Source: Monarcha castaneiventris obscurior (taxonomy: Eukaryota; Chordata; Aves; Passeriformes; Monarchidae). Taken from it: a DNA stretch of 64,000 nt. Positions within the stretch are counted from its first letter, which is position 1, and the number at the start of each line of letters is the position of its first letter. The position numbers and the translations under genes were made by a program. A model generated the notes under the pieces. The model saw nothing but the letters and a program-made list of their open reading frames with translations. It had not been told where the DNA came from and did not search any database. Location: positions 682,001 to 746,000 of the forward strand of contig JAMPIT010000269.1 of NCBI GenBank assembly GCA_026261815.1, given 5' to 3'. Positions 18,421 through 31,518 of this stretch are shown in pieces.

Positions 18421-19086
18421 CCCAGAATGGAATCCCAGCCTGGGTTATGGGAGGTTTCCCTAAAAAAAAAGGTGTCGGAACATTGGGATTGTTGCTTCCT
18501 GTTCCTGTCTGGAGCAGGACTGAGCCTGGAAATGTCTCCTGCCCTACTTTGGGAGTCACAAAAGGATTCATGGACATCACAGGGAAGAGGAAAAACCTGG
18601 ATTTTCTGTCCTTTTAGTGGGGCTTTGCTCCTCTCCGTTGGAAAATTCCCGTTTTTTGAACTCCTGAGCTTTACCCCAAATCCCAGATTTTAAACCAATA
18701 GGCGCCTTCGCCTCCCAGAAATCCGTGGATTTGCCCAGGCCGTGTTTTCGTGTGGATTAATGATTCCAACACGGAATTTCTTGTTCCATAATGGATAAAT
18801 TCCCTGTTCGGGGAGTGCCAGCCGTTATTAATTAAACCCAGCCCAAGGATTTGTTTGCTTTGATGTGGAAAGCTGCAGCTTTTCTTTTTTTTTTTTTTTG
18901 CCTCCCTGCTTGTTAAACTTAATCAAAAGCAATCAAAAACGCTCCCCTAAATTAGAGCAAATTAATTCCCAACAAAGAGAGAAAGTCTCCGGTAGCACAA
19001 ATGGAAAAGGAATTGGAAATAATCGGAGATCGGAGACCGGGGTAATTTAAATTTAATTATTGGGTTTGGCTTTTTGGGCTTCGTTT

Positions 19087-19355
19087 TTGGAGGGGTGGGG
19101 CAGGGTTAGGACAGGTTTAAATGGTGGGGTTTGTGCCGGGTTTAATTCCGGGTGGGATAGGGAGGGCTTAAATCCCATTTTTGGTTATTTGGGTTAATTT
19201 TGAACAGGACAGGAAAGGTTTAAATGCTGGGTTTGGTGCTGGGTTTAGTTTCCGATGGGATGAGAAAGGTTTAAATCCTGCTTTTTGGTGATGGGGTTTA
19301 ATTTTGGAAGGAAAATGCTGGGATAGGAAAAGTTTCAATGCTGAGTTTGGTGTCA
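19087..19355. repeat. Degenerate ~60-bp repeat
   Basis: Four to five diverged copies of 'ggacaggtttaaatg.tggg', 'tttggtgctgggttta'. It is probably an old tandem array. Confidence 0.65.
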
Positions 19356-19635
19356 TTCCAAAGCTTCTCCTGGAGGTCGGAGCTCCTGGATCCGAGCGAA
19401 TTCCAGAGGCTCCTGTGTACATATTTATCCCTATTTATCCTTTATCCTCCCTGGCACCACCTGCTGCCGTGTGGGAAAAGCTGGGAAATCGCGGCCGCCC
19501 ACGGGCCCCGAAATCCAGGAATGGGAGCGGGAGCAGGAGCAGAGCCCGGGAGTTGTGCCTGGAAAAACGGGACTTGGAGAAGGGATGTGGGGTCGGGGAT
19601 GGAGGAGTGGCAGCCTGGATGTCAACAGCTCAGGG

Positions 19636-19990
19636 AGAATCATGGAATCATGGAATTCCGGAGTGGTTTGGGTGGGAAGGGACCTTAAATCCCATCCATT
19701 TCCAACCCTGGGACATCTCCCACTGTCCCAGGGTGTTCCAGCCTGGCCTTGGGCACTTCCAGGGATCCAGGGGCAGCCACAGCTTCTCTGGGAATTCCAT
19801 CCCAGCCCCTCCCCACCCTCACAGCCAGGAATTCCTTCCCAATATCCACCTAAATCTCCCCTTTCCCAGTGGGAAGCCATTCCCTGTGTCCTGTCCCTCC
19901 ATCCCTTGTCCCAATCCCTCTCCAGCTCTCCTGGAGCCCCTTTAGGCTCTGGAAGGGGCTCCAAGGTTTCCCTGGATTCTTCTCTTCCCC
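19636..19990 (-). mobile_element. CR1 LINE 3' tail
   Basis: Reverse-complement CR1 tail of about 355 bp. It starts at 'gaatcatggaatcatggaat' (the 8-bp terminal repeats of CR1) and runs to 'ttagaggctctggaag'-type sequence near 19950. It closely resembles the copy at 47510-47870. Confidence 0.9.
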
Positions 19991-20095
19991 AACAACTTCA
20001 AGTCTTGGCTCATCCCAGGATTCTGTTGGATCTCTGGGTCAAACTGAGCTTCTCATCCCTCAGCATCCCAAAATCCTCGTTCCAGTGGCTGCCTT

Positions 20096-20202
20096 CCCTG
20101 GACACCTGGCTTGGGGCAGCCTGGGATGGTGGGAGGTGTCCCTGCCCATGGGACTGGGTGGGATTTAAGGTCTCTTCCCACCCAAACCATTCCAAGATCC
20201 CA
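20096..20202 (+). mobile_element. CR1 LINE 3' tail fragment
   Basis: Last ~105 bp of a CR1: 'ttggggcagcctgggatggt', 'gggaggtgtccctgcccatg', 'cccacccaaaccattccaag'. It is opposite in orientation to the copy ending about 100 bp upstream. Confidence 0.82.
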
Positions 20203-20935
20203 TTGTGACCTGGAGCCGAGAATTCCTGCTCCGAGACCGAGATTCTGCTTGAAGGGAAAACCCGACAAAATTCCTGAAATCCAGGAACAGGAATTTAACA
20301 GGAGTCTGAGCCGAATTTTCCCAGTTGTTTCACAAACACCCAGCAAGGAAACACCCCAAATCCAACCCTCCCGTCGGAATTCCCCTCTCCGTGGCTACAA
20401 ACCACTCTGGGACACGGAGCCAGGCTTGAAACCTTGGAATATTCTCCAAGCGAGGCTTCCCAGCGCCAGACACTCGGGATAATCCGTCGGGGCACCGTGG
20501 GAATTTGCTGGCACCCGGGGCCGGCCCCGGTGTCACCCGTGCTCAGCGTCAGCACCGGCTCCTCGTTAGCGCCGACGCCGAGCGCATCCCGCTGCTTTCC
20601 CGGCTCCGGGAGAGGGGAACAAACCCTTCCTGACAGCTCGGATAACCTTTCCCTGCTCCCGTTCTCGCTGACGTTCCCGGCTCGGGGCAGCTGTGAAGAG
20701 CAGAGGGTGAGGGGGGTGGGAAGTGCGGGGTTGTGCCGGCTAAAAATACGGCGAGTCTGGCACGTTCTGCCTTTTCCTCGGAATTCACAATCCCCACCTG
20801 CGCCGCTCCAAGGGTGGCCCTAATTAGGGGTGGCAAAGCGTGAACAGATTTTTTTTGAGGTGCGGGGATTTTTTGTTTCCTCTCTTCCCACCGCGGATTT
20901 TTTTTGGGGTTTAGAGGCAAATCACGCTCAGAATG

Positions 20936-21145
20936 AAGGGAATGGATTCCCACTGCCAGAGGGCAGGGATAGTGGGATTTTAGGGAGGAATTCTGCCCTG
21001 TGAGAACCTCCTAGAGGAGCTGTGGCTGCCCCATCTTGAAAGTGTCCCAAGCCAGGTCGGAATAATGTGGGATAATGGAAGGTGTGCCAGTGGAACAGGA
21101 TGGGATTTAAGGTCCATTCCCAACCGAACCACTCTGGAATTCTGC
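20936..21145 (+). mobile_element. CR1 LINE 3' tail
   Basis: About 210 bp: 'gattcccactgccagagggc', 'gaggagctgtggctgcccca', 'gggatttaaggtccattccc', ending 'accactctggaattctg'. A small internal deletion shortens the Gly/Gln-like middle relative to other copies. Confidence 0.85.
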
Positions 21146-21824
21146 TCCTGGTGCCTTTTCCTGCTCCAACAATCCACTGGGAGGGGAGCCAGGAGCCTTT
21201 GTGGTGTCCTCGGGGAGGAAAAGCCCCCAAACAAAGCCAGGGCTCGTCAGTTGATTGTGTTTCAACAGCAAATAATTCCGTGAGTCAAAGCCATGGATTG
21301 ACTCCATCCCGTCCTTCTGCGGGGGCTGAGGGCTCGGGGGTTGTTTATTCCCAATTAAATTCCTGCAGTTCCTGCCCAGGGGATGTGAGGAGGAGGTGCT
21401 GGGTGCCCACAAAATCTCCTTGGGACCCCAAGGCTTGGGTCAGATCCGGGATTTTGGGGCTTTTTGGGGAGGAACAGCAGCATCCCTGATCCCCAAATCC
21501 TTGTCCTTTTTCCACAGCCTCAAAGTGCAAATTCCAAGCTTTGGGGTCCTCCCATGACCTCCCTTATCCGGAATTAGCCAGTGGGAGCCGAGACCCTTCT
21601 GGAGTTGCCTCTTTTCCCCTTTTCTTCCCTTTTCTGACTCGGGTGACTCACGCAGCTCCTCCAGAGAAATCTTTTCCTCGGGGGAGCCACGAAATCGGCG
21701 GCGATTGAGGAACAGCGGAGCTGTTGGCAAATTCCAGGCTGCGAATCTGGCCCGGGATTTTTTTCAATTAAGCTTTTCTTTTCTAGGGTTGGTTCTTTTT
21801 TTTTTTTTCTGTTTTCTGGGCTTT

Positions 21825-21831
<7 letters not shown>

Positions 21832-21862
<31 letters not shown>
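21832..21862. repeat. (TC)n dinucleotide microsatellite
   Basis: About 15 TC units following two T-runs at 21796-21808 and 21822-21830. Confidence 0.95.
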
Positions 21863-21864
<2 letters not shown>

Positions 21865-21939
21865 AGAGGCGAATTAATTGATATTTGCTCAGTGTGTCAA
21901 AATAGCTGCGCTGCGTTGGAGTGCCGCGCTCGGATCGCG

Positions 21940-21970
21940 AAGGGAAGGGAAGGGAAGGGAAGGGAAGGGA
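21940..21970. repeat. (AAGGG)n pentanucleotide microsatellite
   Basis: Six units of AAGGG/GGGAA ending in 'agggaagggagggtgactc'. Confidence 0.93.
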
Positions 21971-22165
21971 GGGTGACTCAGTGGGAAGGGAATTAAAAGC
22001 AGCAGCTCCTGCTCAAGGCCAAGCTCAGTTCTGCTCCGAGGAACGTGGATGGCAGGGAAGCTGTTCCCAGGAAACTGGTCTGGGGGGGGGGATTCACCTC
22101 GATTTCCCTCTGTCGGGCTGGAGGGGGAGGGGTTTTATGGGAAAGTTGGAGCGCAGGGTCGGGGT

Positions 22166-22342
22166 GTGAGGTGAGGTGGGGAGGGGCTGGGGTGGAATTC
22201 CCGGAGGAGCTGTGGCTGCCCCTGGATCCCTGGAAGTGTCCAGGGTCAGGTTGGGATAATCTGGGATAGCGGGAGGTGTCGTGGTTGGAAGTGGATGGGA
22301 TTTAAGAGGGATCCATCCCGACCCAAACCATTCCATGATTTG
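22166..22342 (+). mobile_element. CR1 LINE 3' tail fragment
   Basis: 'ggtggggaggggctggggtg', 'cccctggatccctggaagtg', 'ggttgggataatctgggata', 'cccgacccaaaccattccat'. It is followed within 60 bp by a second CR1 tail in the same orientation. Confidence 0.87.
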
Positions 22343-22399
22343 GTTTTCCCATCCCTCTGTGGGTGCTGCAGGAACAGCCCCGGACACCGGGAATTTGCT

Positions 22400-22662
22400 G
22401 GGCAGGAGGGCCTGGAGTGCCAGGACACAGGGAATGGCTTCCCACTGCCAGAGGGCAGGGATAGGTGGGATCTTGGGAAGGAATTCCTGGCTGGGAGGGT
22501 GGGGAGGGGCTGGGACAGAATTCCCAGAGGAGCTGTGGCTGCCCCTGGATCCCTGGAAGAGCCCCAGGCCATGTTGGGATAACCTGGGATAGTGGGAGAT
22601 ATCGGGATTGGAGATGGATGGGATTTAGGTCCATCCCAACCCAACCCATCCCAGGATTCCCT
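22400..22662 (+). mobile_element. CR1 LINE 3' tail
   Basis: About 260 bp with the full order of tail words from 'ggacacagggaatggcttcc' to 'caacccatcccaggattcc'. With 22166-22342 it forms a head-to-tail pair, either two insertions or a local duplication. Confidence 0.87.
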
Positions 22663-23594
22663 GATCTTCGCTGTCCATGGAGGATGAGGAGGGGCTGGGC
22701 TGCTGGATTTGGGGATGCCATGGATCCCACCCTGGATGGTTGGATGAACACATCCCTGGATTTCTTTGCTCTGGCTCAGGCACCGTTCCATGGGGGATGA
22801 GCCCCCATTGAAGCCCCTTAGAAACTTTAATCCTACTCAAGATCTTAATTAACGATTTATTAATTATATTATTTTAGCCCACCTGGGGCATCCCTGGCCC
22901 CACCCATCAGCAGGGAAATCCCTGGATAAGTTTCATTCCAGCTTTCCCGGCTCCCATTGCAGAAAACCAGAATTCCCCAGTCCCAGACGTTCCGACATTC
23001 CCAATTAAATCCCTGTTTCTCCATGCCCTCCCTCCCCTGCTCTGCTCCCATTTATCTCCCCTCATTTGTCACCTCCATCAGTTCCCGATCTCCCACCGGG
23101 GCCGCGGAGTTAAGTCCGGGATTAGGGGGAGTTTAATTGGATCGCCCTCCCACCATCAGCTCCAATAAAACTTCACGGAAAGATAAAAATCTCCCGGGGT
23201 TTTATGGAACAAAAGGGGCCGGGGAGGGGACTGGGATCACTTTTTCCACCTCCCATTCCACTTTTTTATTTTTTTTTCCGGTTAAATTCTCTGCCAAGCC
23301 GCTGATTAAGCAGGGAAGGGAGGATTTCTGGGAGCGGCGTTATCCCATTTTTCCGTGTGTAAGCACTCGCCGGCTGCTGCTCCCGGCCTCTCGCCGCGAT
23401 TCCCCCTGACAGGAAGATGAATTGGGCTCCGGCCGGGGAGAAAATAACATTTATTTCCCATGGAAAATGTGCTGAGCCGCGGGAGAAGCGGGAGCGGGAG
23501 GTCAGGATGGGGCAGCGGGGACGGGAAGGGAGGGATGAGCCTGGATTTGGGATCCTTGGATGTAGAAGCCTCGGATATCCCGGTTTAGGGGCTT

Positions 23595-23745
23595 GGGTTG
23601 AACGTTCCAGGGACTGGGAGTGCCTTATCCCAGTTTAGTGGGGTTTAACACCATCTCCAGGCATTGGGAATGTCTTATCCCAGTTCAGTGGCTCAGGTTG
23701 AACATCCCTGATGATCTCCAGGCACTGGGAATGTCTTCCCAGCCT
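23595..23745. repeat. Three ~50-bp degenerate tandem units
   Basis: Repeats of 'ctccaggcattgggaatgtc', 'ttatcccagttcagtgg', 'ctcaggttgaacatcc'. Confidence 0.8.
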
Positions 23746-24651
23746 GGAATTTCCATGGTGTGGTTGTTTTGGGGGGCTGTGGCCCCTCCAGCCTCTCCCA
23801 TCCCGAATCCCCATCCCGCTGTGCTCATCCCATCCCCTTTTCCCAGCACACAGAGAGGATCCAGCTCCCCTCATCCCGCTCCTTTTCATCCAGGAGATAC
23901 CAGGGATGATGGAGGGCTTCCAGAGGGATCCGGGATGGATGGGAGCAGATTGAGGAATGATCCCAATTCCCTCATCCTCCACCACAGAACCCCAAATCTT
24001 CCCCTGCCTGGGAGCTCTCCCAGCCCAAAGCAAAATTCCCAGGAAATGGAACATTCATGGAAGTGCCACCGCTCCAGAGGAACGCGAGGAGCTGCTGGAT
24101 CTGGCTGAGCCTTGCAGAAAAATCCAGTGAAAATCTGGGAAAATTTGCCCTTTCCTTGCTGGTTTTGCTCCTCTCCCTCATCCCGGGAGCTGTTCCTGGT
24201 GGGAAAAAAAATCCCAGCTAATGATTAGGGTGGGAATTGTTCCCATTCCTGTTAAAAATAATCCTGGTCGGGTTTTTTTTTTTCCTGGTGCTTTTGAATC
24301 TTTTGGGTTCTTGGGCCAAACTTTTCTTCTCCTGAAGTGACATTTGGGGGGAGAAAAGTGGGGGAAGTGTGAAAGGAGGAGGCGGAACAAAGGAAGGCAA
24401 CGAAAATAGGGAAAATTGGGGGTGGGAAAGGAGGAGGGGAGAGTTTGAGGCTCTTGCAGAGTGAAATTCCCATCCCAAAGCCCCCAAAAAACAGGGAAAA
24501 GGATGCAGGGAACGTCCTTGACCCCTCAAAGAGGATCCTGCTGGGAACTGCGGAACAGGGAATGGGGCTGGAGCATCCAAAGGGGGAGGTTGGGGTTGGA
24601 GCATCCCTTGGAGCTGGGAATGTTGGGGCTGGAGCACCCCTGGGGACCGGG
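23746..24651. other. Intergenic, nothing recognised
   Basis: No exon and no transposon tail. A short pair of similar 'gggctggagcatccc' motifs at 24565-24645 leads into the 11-bp array. Confidence 0.45.
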
Positions 24652-24742
24652 AAAATGCTGGAAAAAATGTGGAAAAAATGTGGAAAAAATGTGGAAAAAA
24701 TGTGGAAAAAATGTGGAAAAAATGTAGAAAAAATGTGGAAGA
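24652..24742. repeat. 11-bp minisatellite, about 8 copies
   Basis: The unit is 'ggaaaaaatgt', perfect for six copies and then degenerating (gtagaaaaaat). It has no stop in any + frame. Confidence 0.95.
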
Positions 24743-27264
24743 AATGAGGATTTTTGGCTGCTCGGAGCGTTCCTGGCAGGGTTGGGGGTGCGGGGCTGGA
24801 ATCGGCTCTGATCCAGAGATGAAAATCACCCAGGAGTGACCCAGCAGCATCAAGAGATGAATTAATTACCGGCGAATCGCTAATGAGGCGTTGTGAGTCA
24901 GCAGCGGTTTGATGTCGGGCACACGAGGAAGGAGCTGCTGGAAAAGGGTTTGGATTGGAGCTCTTGGAAAAGGGTTTGGATTGGAGCCGTTCCAGCCCCG
25001 CCATCCCACGGGTGGGGACGGGCTGTGATTGCAAATGAGGCTCCCGGAGCATCCCAAAACCCGTTTCCAAACGGAGAATCCCAAATCCTTTGGTTGACAT
25101 TCCCAACCCCATGGGATGCTCGGGATGGCGCTGAGTGACCCCGAGCCATCCCATGCCACCATCCCCACCCGGAGCTGCTCCAGCTCCTTGGGAATCCACA
25201 CCAGGAAACCCCAGCCCGGGCCTGGTGTGACTGTGGAGGGCTCCGGGTGTGAATCCTCCACCGAATATTCCTAAAATTACCCTCTAAATCCCCTCCCAGC
25301 GCTGCCCTGAGCCTCACCCGGAGAAAATCACGGAAAATCCAACATCTCAAAACCCCAAAAGCGGCGGCGGCGGGAGGGGAGGATCCTTTCAGCCGGGTAA
25401 TGGCTCGTGGCTGACAAGGAGCCTCTGTTCTCCTCCTCGGAAAAGCTTTTAAGAGCCCCGGGAAGGACGGGCAATTACGGGAAGGTTCGTGCTCTCCGCG
25501 GGACGTCGGGAATCGCTCGTGGACGTTTTGCCCAGCACGGGGAAAAAAAACGGGATTTTGGAGAGAGGGAAAAGCGGCGCGGTCGGAGCCAGCCCCAGCC
25601 CCTTGGGGTTAATGGAGCTCTGTAATTAGCGCTGTAATTAACGCTGTTCATCAGGGGAAGGGGGGGTTTTAATCCACAAAAATCCTGGAGAGATCCAAAG
25701 GGCAAAGCTGGAGGGAAGGGGGGGTTTGGGGAGGAATTTTGGGGTTGGCTCAAAGGGTTGGGCCTGTGGATTTCTGGAGGGGCTGGTGGCACTGGGGACA
25801 CCTCTGGGCTCGGGTTCCCTTCCCATGGGGACATCTGAAGTCTGGCAGGAATTCCAACCTCCACCAAACCTTTCCCGGGATTTTTTCCCAGCTGGAAGTG
25901 GGTCAGGGCAGCTCCCAGAGCTGGCACCTGAGCATGGATTTTAATTCCTGCTGCTCGGAGCTGCCATCGTGATTTACTCCAGGGATTCCCAACCTGCTGG
26001 AGCTGCTCCCGGGATCCCAAAGAGCTGGAGGCTCCCAGAACATCCCAGGAGAGCCGGGATTCCAGAGCCTGGAAAAACCCCCCTTCCTTCCCTGTCCATC
26101 ACCCCGGCATTGGCATCATTCCCGATTTCCTGCCAGCAGGGAAAGTGAGATTGGGGGATTGTTCCCCCCTCCTCCCACGCTGTGGTTTTCCGCACGGCTG
26201 GGAATTGTGGCTGTTTCCATGTGTTTTCACTGGAATCCTAATTCTGGGAAAAAAAACCTTTCCATACGGAGCTGATTTAATTCCTTTTCCCTTGGCTCTG
26301 CTTTCCCTTCAATCTCTCACCGCTTTCCCTTTTCCAGGATGGAGCTGAGGGTCAAAATTCCCTGTGAATCCCTGAGATTCCTCCTGGAGAGGAAAAGTGG
26401 GAGCAAACAAAGCTTCCCAGAGCCTGGATGAGGCTTTTTTTTGGGATCAAACCACCCGGCCAATCTGCTGCCGCCGTCCCCGCTAATTCCATGTGGAGAG
26501 CTGTTTTTCCAGGGAATTTCTTGCGTCACCGGCATCCCAGCAGGGCTCCATCCACCTCCTGCCGCTCGCCCTTCGCTCGGAAAAGGTGATGGATGCAGTT
26601 CCCGCTGCCAGCCCCTTCCCACACGGATCCTGTCGCTTCCCAGGAGCCGGAAAAATCCACAAAAATTCCCTGCGTCACCTTCTCTGGGCTGCCAAGGCCC
26701 AGGGGGAAAAAAAAGGCTGCAGAAAATCTGTGGAAAAAGCTGGATTTTATGAAATCCTGGAGGTCAGGGCGGCTGTCAGGAAATCAATGGTGTGATGATT
26801 CCGTGAATAACCTGGAAAAGCAGGGATAGGTCAGAGGGAAACTGGGAGCAACAGCAGCTTGTGGGGCCAGGGGAAAAAACCTCCCTGGATGTGCTGGAGG
26901 ACATATTCCAGGAAAAAATCGTATCCAGATGGCCAGGGCTGGATGTTGGGGATGGGAATTTGTCCTTCTGGAGCCAAATCTGGCTGGAACGTGGGAATTT
27001 GGAGTTTATCCCTGATTATTTCCATGCGCTGGGGATTGTTTTTCCCACCAGGAGAAGGTCGATGCTCTTTTCCAGGAGGGAGCAGCCCTTCGCCCTCCCC
27101 ACCCCATGGATCTCGGGTGGGTGGATAATGAATTCCTGCTGGGCTCTGGAGTTCCTGCTCCGGAGAGGAATTGCGGGAACAGGGAGGATTTTTGGCTCTG
27201 GGCTCATGGAATTCCTGCGTAAGGTGCAGTTTTCCAACGGGGCTGCTCCCGCCTCTTCCGGCAG
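24743..27264. other. Intergenic, nothing firmly recognised
   Basis: About 2.5 kb without an array or CR1 tail. 25340-25640 is CpG-rich (gcggcggcggcgggagg, ctccgcgggacgtcggg) and followed by AT-rich 'gctgtaattagcgctgtaat'-type sequence. It could be a small regulatory island but has no gene beside it. Confidence 0.4.
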
Positions 27265-27622
27265 CACTGGGATTCGGTGGTGGATCCATCCAAGTTCATT
27301 GGGATTTGGTGGTGGATCCATCCATGTTTATTGGGATTTGATGGTGGATCCATCCAAGTTCATTGGGATTTGGTGGTGGATCCATCCGAATCCATTGGGA
27401 TTCGGTGGTGGATCCATCCAAATCCATTGGGATTCGGTGGTGGATCCATCCAAATTCATTGGGATTTGATGTTGGATCCATCCAAATCCATTGGGATTCA
27501 GTGGTGGATCCATCCAAATTCATTGGGATTTGATGTTGGATCCATCCAAATCCATTGGGATTCGGTGGTGGATCCATCCAAATCCATTGGGATTCGGTGG
27601 TGGATCCATCCAAATTCACCAA
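27265..27622. repeat. 32-bp minisatellite, 11 copies
   Basis: The unit is 'cattgggattcggtggtgga' plus 'tccatccaaatc'. Variants are ttcggtggtgg/tttgatgttgg and aagtt/aatcc. It has no stop in any frame on either strand, so apparent Trp/Ile/His-rich and Asp/Pro-rich products are artefacts. Confidence 0.96.
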
Positions 27623-30600
27623 CCCCGCTCCCAGGGCTGTGACATCCATAAAAAACAGGCCCAGGAAATCATTGATCCCAAAATCAGCTCTTGGAATGCC
27701 GAGGGCACATTCCCACTCCATGGCCGGATCCCGAGGGCTGCGGAAGGGGCTTTGGAATTCTTTAATTAACGTGATTGATGTCCCTTGCCTTGATTGAGCC
27801 CCCGGAGCTTCGGGAATCCATCATTGGGAACAGGAGGCATCGACCTCCGTGTCCAACCTGGAATCCCAGTGGATGCGGGGCAGTAATGAGGGAAAATCCC
27901 GCTGGAAAAGCAGCTGGAGAGAGCCTGGATGGGAAAAACGCAGCGGGAATGAGGAGCAGGGATCCCTGTGCCATCCCTGATCCATCCAGGGCACCCCAGG
28001 GTGGATCCAGAGGATCCCAAAGGAGCCAAAAACAGGGAAGGACAAGGAACTAAGGAGCAAAAAGCTGGGATTTGCTTAAAAACAAGGAAGCAAAGCCAAG
28101 GCAGGTCCTTGGGAGCTGAGAAAATGAGGGATTTGTACCTCAGGATGAGGAGAGGAGCTCTGGGAGCTCCGGGATGTCCGGGATTCCAGCCCCATTCCCA
28201 CATCCTGTGGGATTCTTTCCCTTCCCCAGGCTCCAGCCCCATTCCAGAGCTCCCAGATGGGCTTTTTCCCTTATTTTTAGGGATTTGCGTGAGTTTCTCC
28301 TCCCTCTTGATCCCAATAAAAACAAAGCGAAAATGGAATTAAAGCCAAAATCTTTGGAGAGGGAGGATGGAACGAGGCAATTATTTTGTGCTTGGAAATT
28401 ATTCCCTAATTGTGCCAGGAGTTGTGTCCAAGGGGAACCAATAAAGGGGATTTAATTGGATTTGGGAAGGGGGGGAGAGCGGAGCGAGCAGGAGAGCTCA
28501 GCTCGTGGGATGTGCTGGAGCTCGGAGTGTGCCAGCAGGAAAATTTGGGATTGAATCCATTGATCTGGATTCGGAGTGAATTCCCTGGGACTGTGCCACG
28601 GCTTTCTCCCACGGGATGCTCCTGGGATGAGGGAGGGCCTTTGGAGCAGCCTGGAGCTCTCTTCCATGTGGGAATGGTGGATCCAGGGACCACTGGAAAT
28701 GCCCTGATTATGGAGAGGGGAAATTCAGGCAGATGTGGATCTTGGGAATATCCAGGAAAAGGTGGGAATGAGAAAGGAATCTGCCCCCCACCCCCAGGCA
28801 GCTGTGGGGGGAATTTCGGCCCTGGATTTGGAATTTCTGGGAAGTTCTGAGGAAGGGGCTGGGAAAGGGGGAGCGAAGCATTCCCAGAACATCTGAGGGA
28901 TGTGTGGGAATTGCCTGGAATTCCCCCTTTTCCCACTGCTCCTCATGGAATAACGGATGGGAATTGGGAATAACAACAATTTCCAAAGACTCAGGAATTC
29001 CTGCACGGGGATTTTCCCTCTCCCATGGATCCCCTCATCCTCACTCTGATCCCACCCTGAGCCTGCCTGGATTTTCCTCCACTTCCATCTTCCCTCCACA
29101 CCTGGATCCAGCATCCACCTGGAAAACCAGGAATTGCTCCACTCCCATCCTGTGGGAGCAAGGAGTAAATCCAGGCTCTGGATAACGACTTTAAATGAAT
29201 TTTCACCTTTCCTGTTGTTAATTCCCAACAGCCTCACTCGGAGCACGGAGCCACGGAGACTCCAGAGGTGGAGATTCCTTCCCATCCTGGGATTTTAGGA
29301 TCAGGAACTCCGAGCAGGAAGAGCAGGAGCGGCTGCATTATTTAAAAATGAGCCCATGAATAATTTATCCCAGGATTCTGTGCACGTTGGACAATATTCC
29401 ATTACAATATTCCATTAAAAAATAAATCAATTACAATTTATGGGGGGGAAAAAAAAAAATCCCTTTCCCTGGCTCCTGGAAAAACGCTGCGGAGGCAAAG
29501 AATATTCCCGTTATCCATAAAAACTGGGAGAGGTTTAAATAAGGATCTCCTTGGAATAATCAAAGCTTCTCCTCGGAGCCATGGAGGGAGATTCCTGCTC
29601 TCCTGGAGGCTTCTCTCCATTAAAATTCCTCCCTTGTTTTGGGAAGGGTAACTTTGAACCGTCCAGGGATCCGGGATTATGGAATATCGAGGGAGTTGGC
29701 TGGAAATATCCATGAATTTACATTTTTTCCCGCCCTGCTCCTCTCCCAAGGTTTTTCGGGATCAGGGATATTTTTTTCCCCCTAAACCAACTCCTTTTCC
29801 ACCCAGCCCCCAGTGACAGGGGGAGATCCTGAGGTTTCTTGGGATCAGGGATGGTTTTTCCCCCTAAACCGCCTCCTTTTCCCTACAAACGTAAAGCAAA
29901 CGAGAAATTCCCGGGAACAAGTGACGGGAGCAACTTCCAGCCGTGACCTGCAGCATCGGGAATGTGTTCCCAATAATCAGCCGGTGTTTATTTAATGGAC
30001 AATAATTCCGTGCTAAGCTCCGGCGGAACGCGGAGTTAATTAAAAATGGCTTTGGAATTGCTCCTCCCGGGAGGAGATTTTGTGTTATCCAAGGATTTTT
30101 CATTAATATTTCTCTCCCTTCTCTTCCCTCCCCTCTTTGTGGCCCTGCTGCTGGTTTTATCTCTTCCCTGGAATCTTGGGACTCTTTCCAGCCGGATGCC
30201 CATGGAAAATGGGCATTGGAGGGGGTTTGGGTTTAATATCCTGGGATTTGGGGACTTTTCCCCGTGGAAAATCAGGCAGAGTTGATGGAATTTTATCCCT
30301 CTTTTTCCTGGGATGGAGGGGCTGGGTGGGATCACCAAGGACCCCTTTGGGGAGGGAATTCCAGCCCCTTTCCCCCATCCCTGCTGGGATTTGGGGATGC
30401 TGATGGAGGCACAGCCGGAGACTCCGGAGTGTCCCATCCCAAAAAGCAGGAACGGGGTGAGATTTTGGGAAAACCGAGGCTCATGGAGCTCATCCAAAGA
30501 AGATTCCAGCGTTGTCCCAAACCCTGGTGGGTCATTCCCAGGGTGATCCCGCTGGGATCAGCATTCCCATGGCACATCCCTATGCCAGGTCCCCCTGGCC

Positions 30601-31454
30601 GGGTTTTATCCCACCAGGACCCCTTCATGGAGTGCTCCTTTCCACCTCCTCATTCCCGAGGAGTCTCCAGGCAGGAACATCACCCTCTGGAATATCAGCA
30701 GCTCCATCACCGCCGGGCCGTGAAATCGGAGCCGAGGAAGCGCAGCTGGGAATAATTCACCTCCAACCTGGCGGGAATTCCCGTGGATCCCGCGGGAAGG
30801 AGGCCACGGCTCCGCTCGGGATCATCCCGCTCCTGTTTCCTTGGAGCAGCCTCTTCATCCCGGCGGATCTGATTCCTCCTGATGCTCCCTAATGGCTCCG
30901 AGTGGTTTTTTCCCCTCTCTCCTTTTATTCCCGTCTCCTCTTGTTTGGATCAGGTGTTGGCTGAGTTATCCCACTGGTTTTTATTTTTCTTTAGGGATTT
31001 TCACGACGTTTCGGAGCACGGGGCTGGGATTGAAACCAGAGGAACCATCCCAAAAAATCCAAGCAACACCCCCCCGCCCCGCAGCGGAAATTTAGGGGAA
31101 GGTTTGACCCAAGATCCCGATAAATCCAGGTTTATCCCAATAAAAATCAGCCCCCCTTGCTGCTTCCTGCCCTCCAAAAAATCCGGGAGGGAAAAAAAAT
31201 CCTATTTTTCTTCCTTTTCCTTCCACTCCAGGGAGAAGAAAAGGAACAAAAAACCCGTTCAGGCTTTTTTTATCCAAACACTTTCCAAGTTAATTTCCAA
31301 AAGCTGGGAACACTCGATAGTTTTAATTAAGCTGCTGCCTGGGGAAATCTAATTTGTGCAGCCAAAGCCTCTCGCTTTCCTTGGATAGGGATCTCACTCC
31401 GGGAAACGCGGATGGTTCCGGCAGCGGTGACTCCAGGGATTTGATTTTAGGCTG
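27623..31454. other. Intergenic, nothing recognised
   Basis: About 3.8 kb of GGGAA/TTCCC-rich sequence with no array, exon or transposon tail. An AT-rich stretch at 29330-29450 includes two 'aatattccatta' copies in tandem. Confidence 0.45.
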
Positions 31455-31518
31455 TTTTATTCCATTTTATTCCATTTTATTCCATTTTATTCCATGTTTT
31501 ATTTTATTTTATTTTATT
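31455..31518. repeat. (TTTTATTCCA)n then (TTTTA)n microsatellite
   Basis: Four decamers 'ttttattcca' followed by four 'ttttatttta'-type pentamers. Confidence 0.93.
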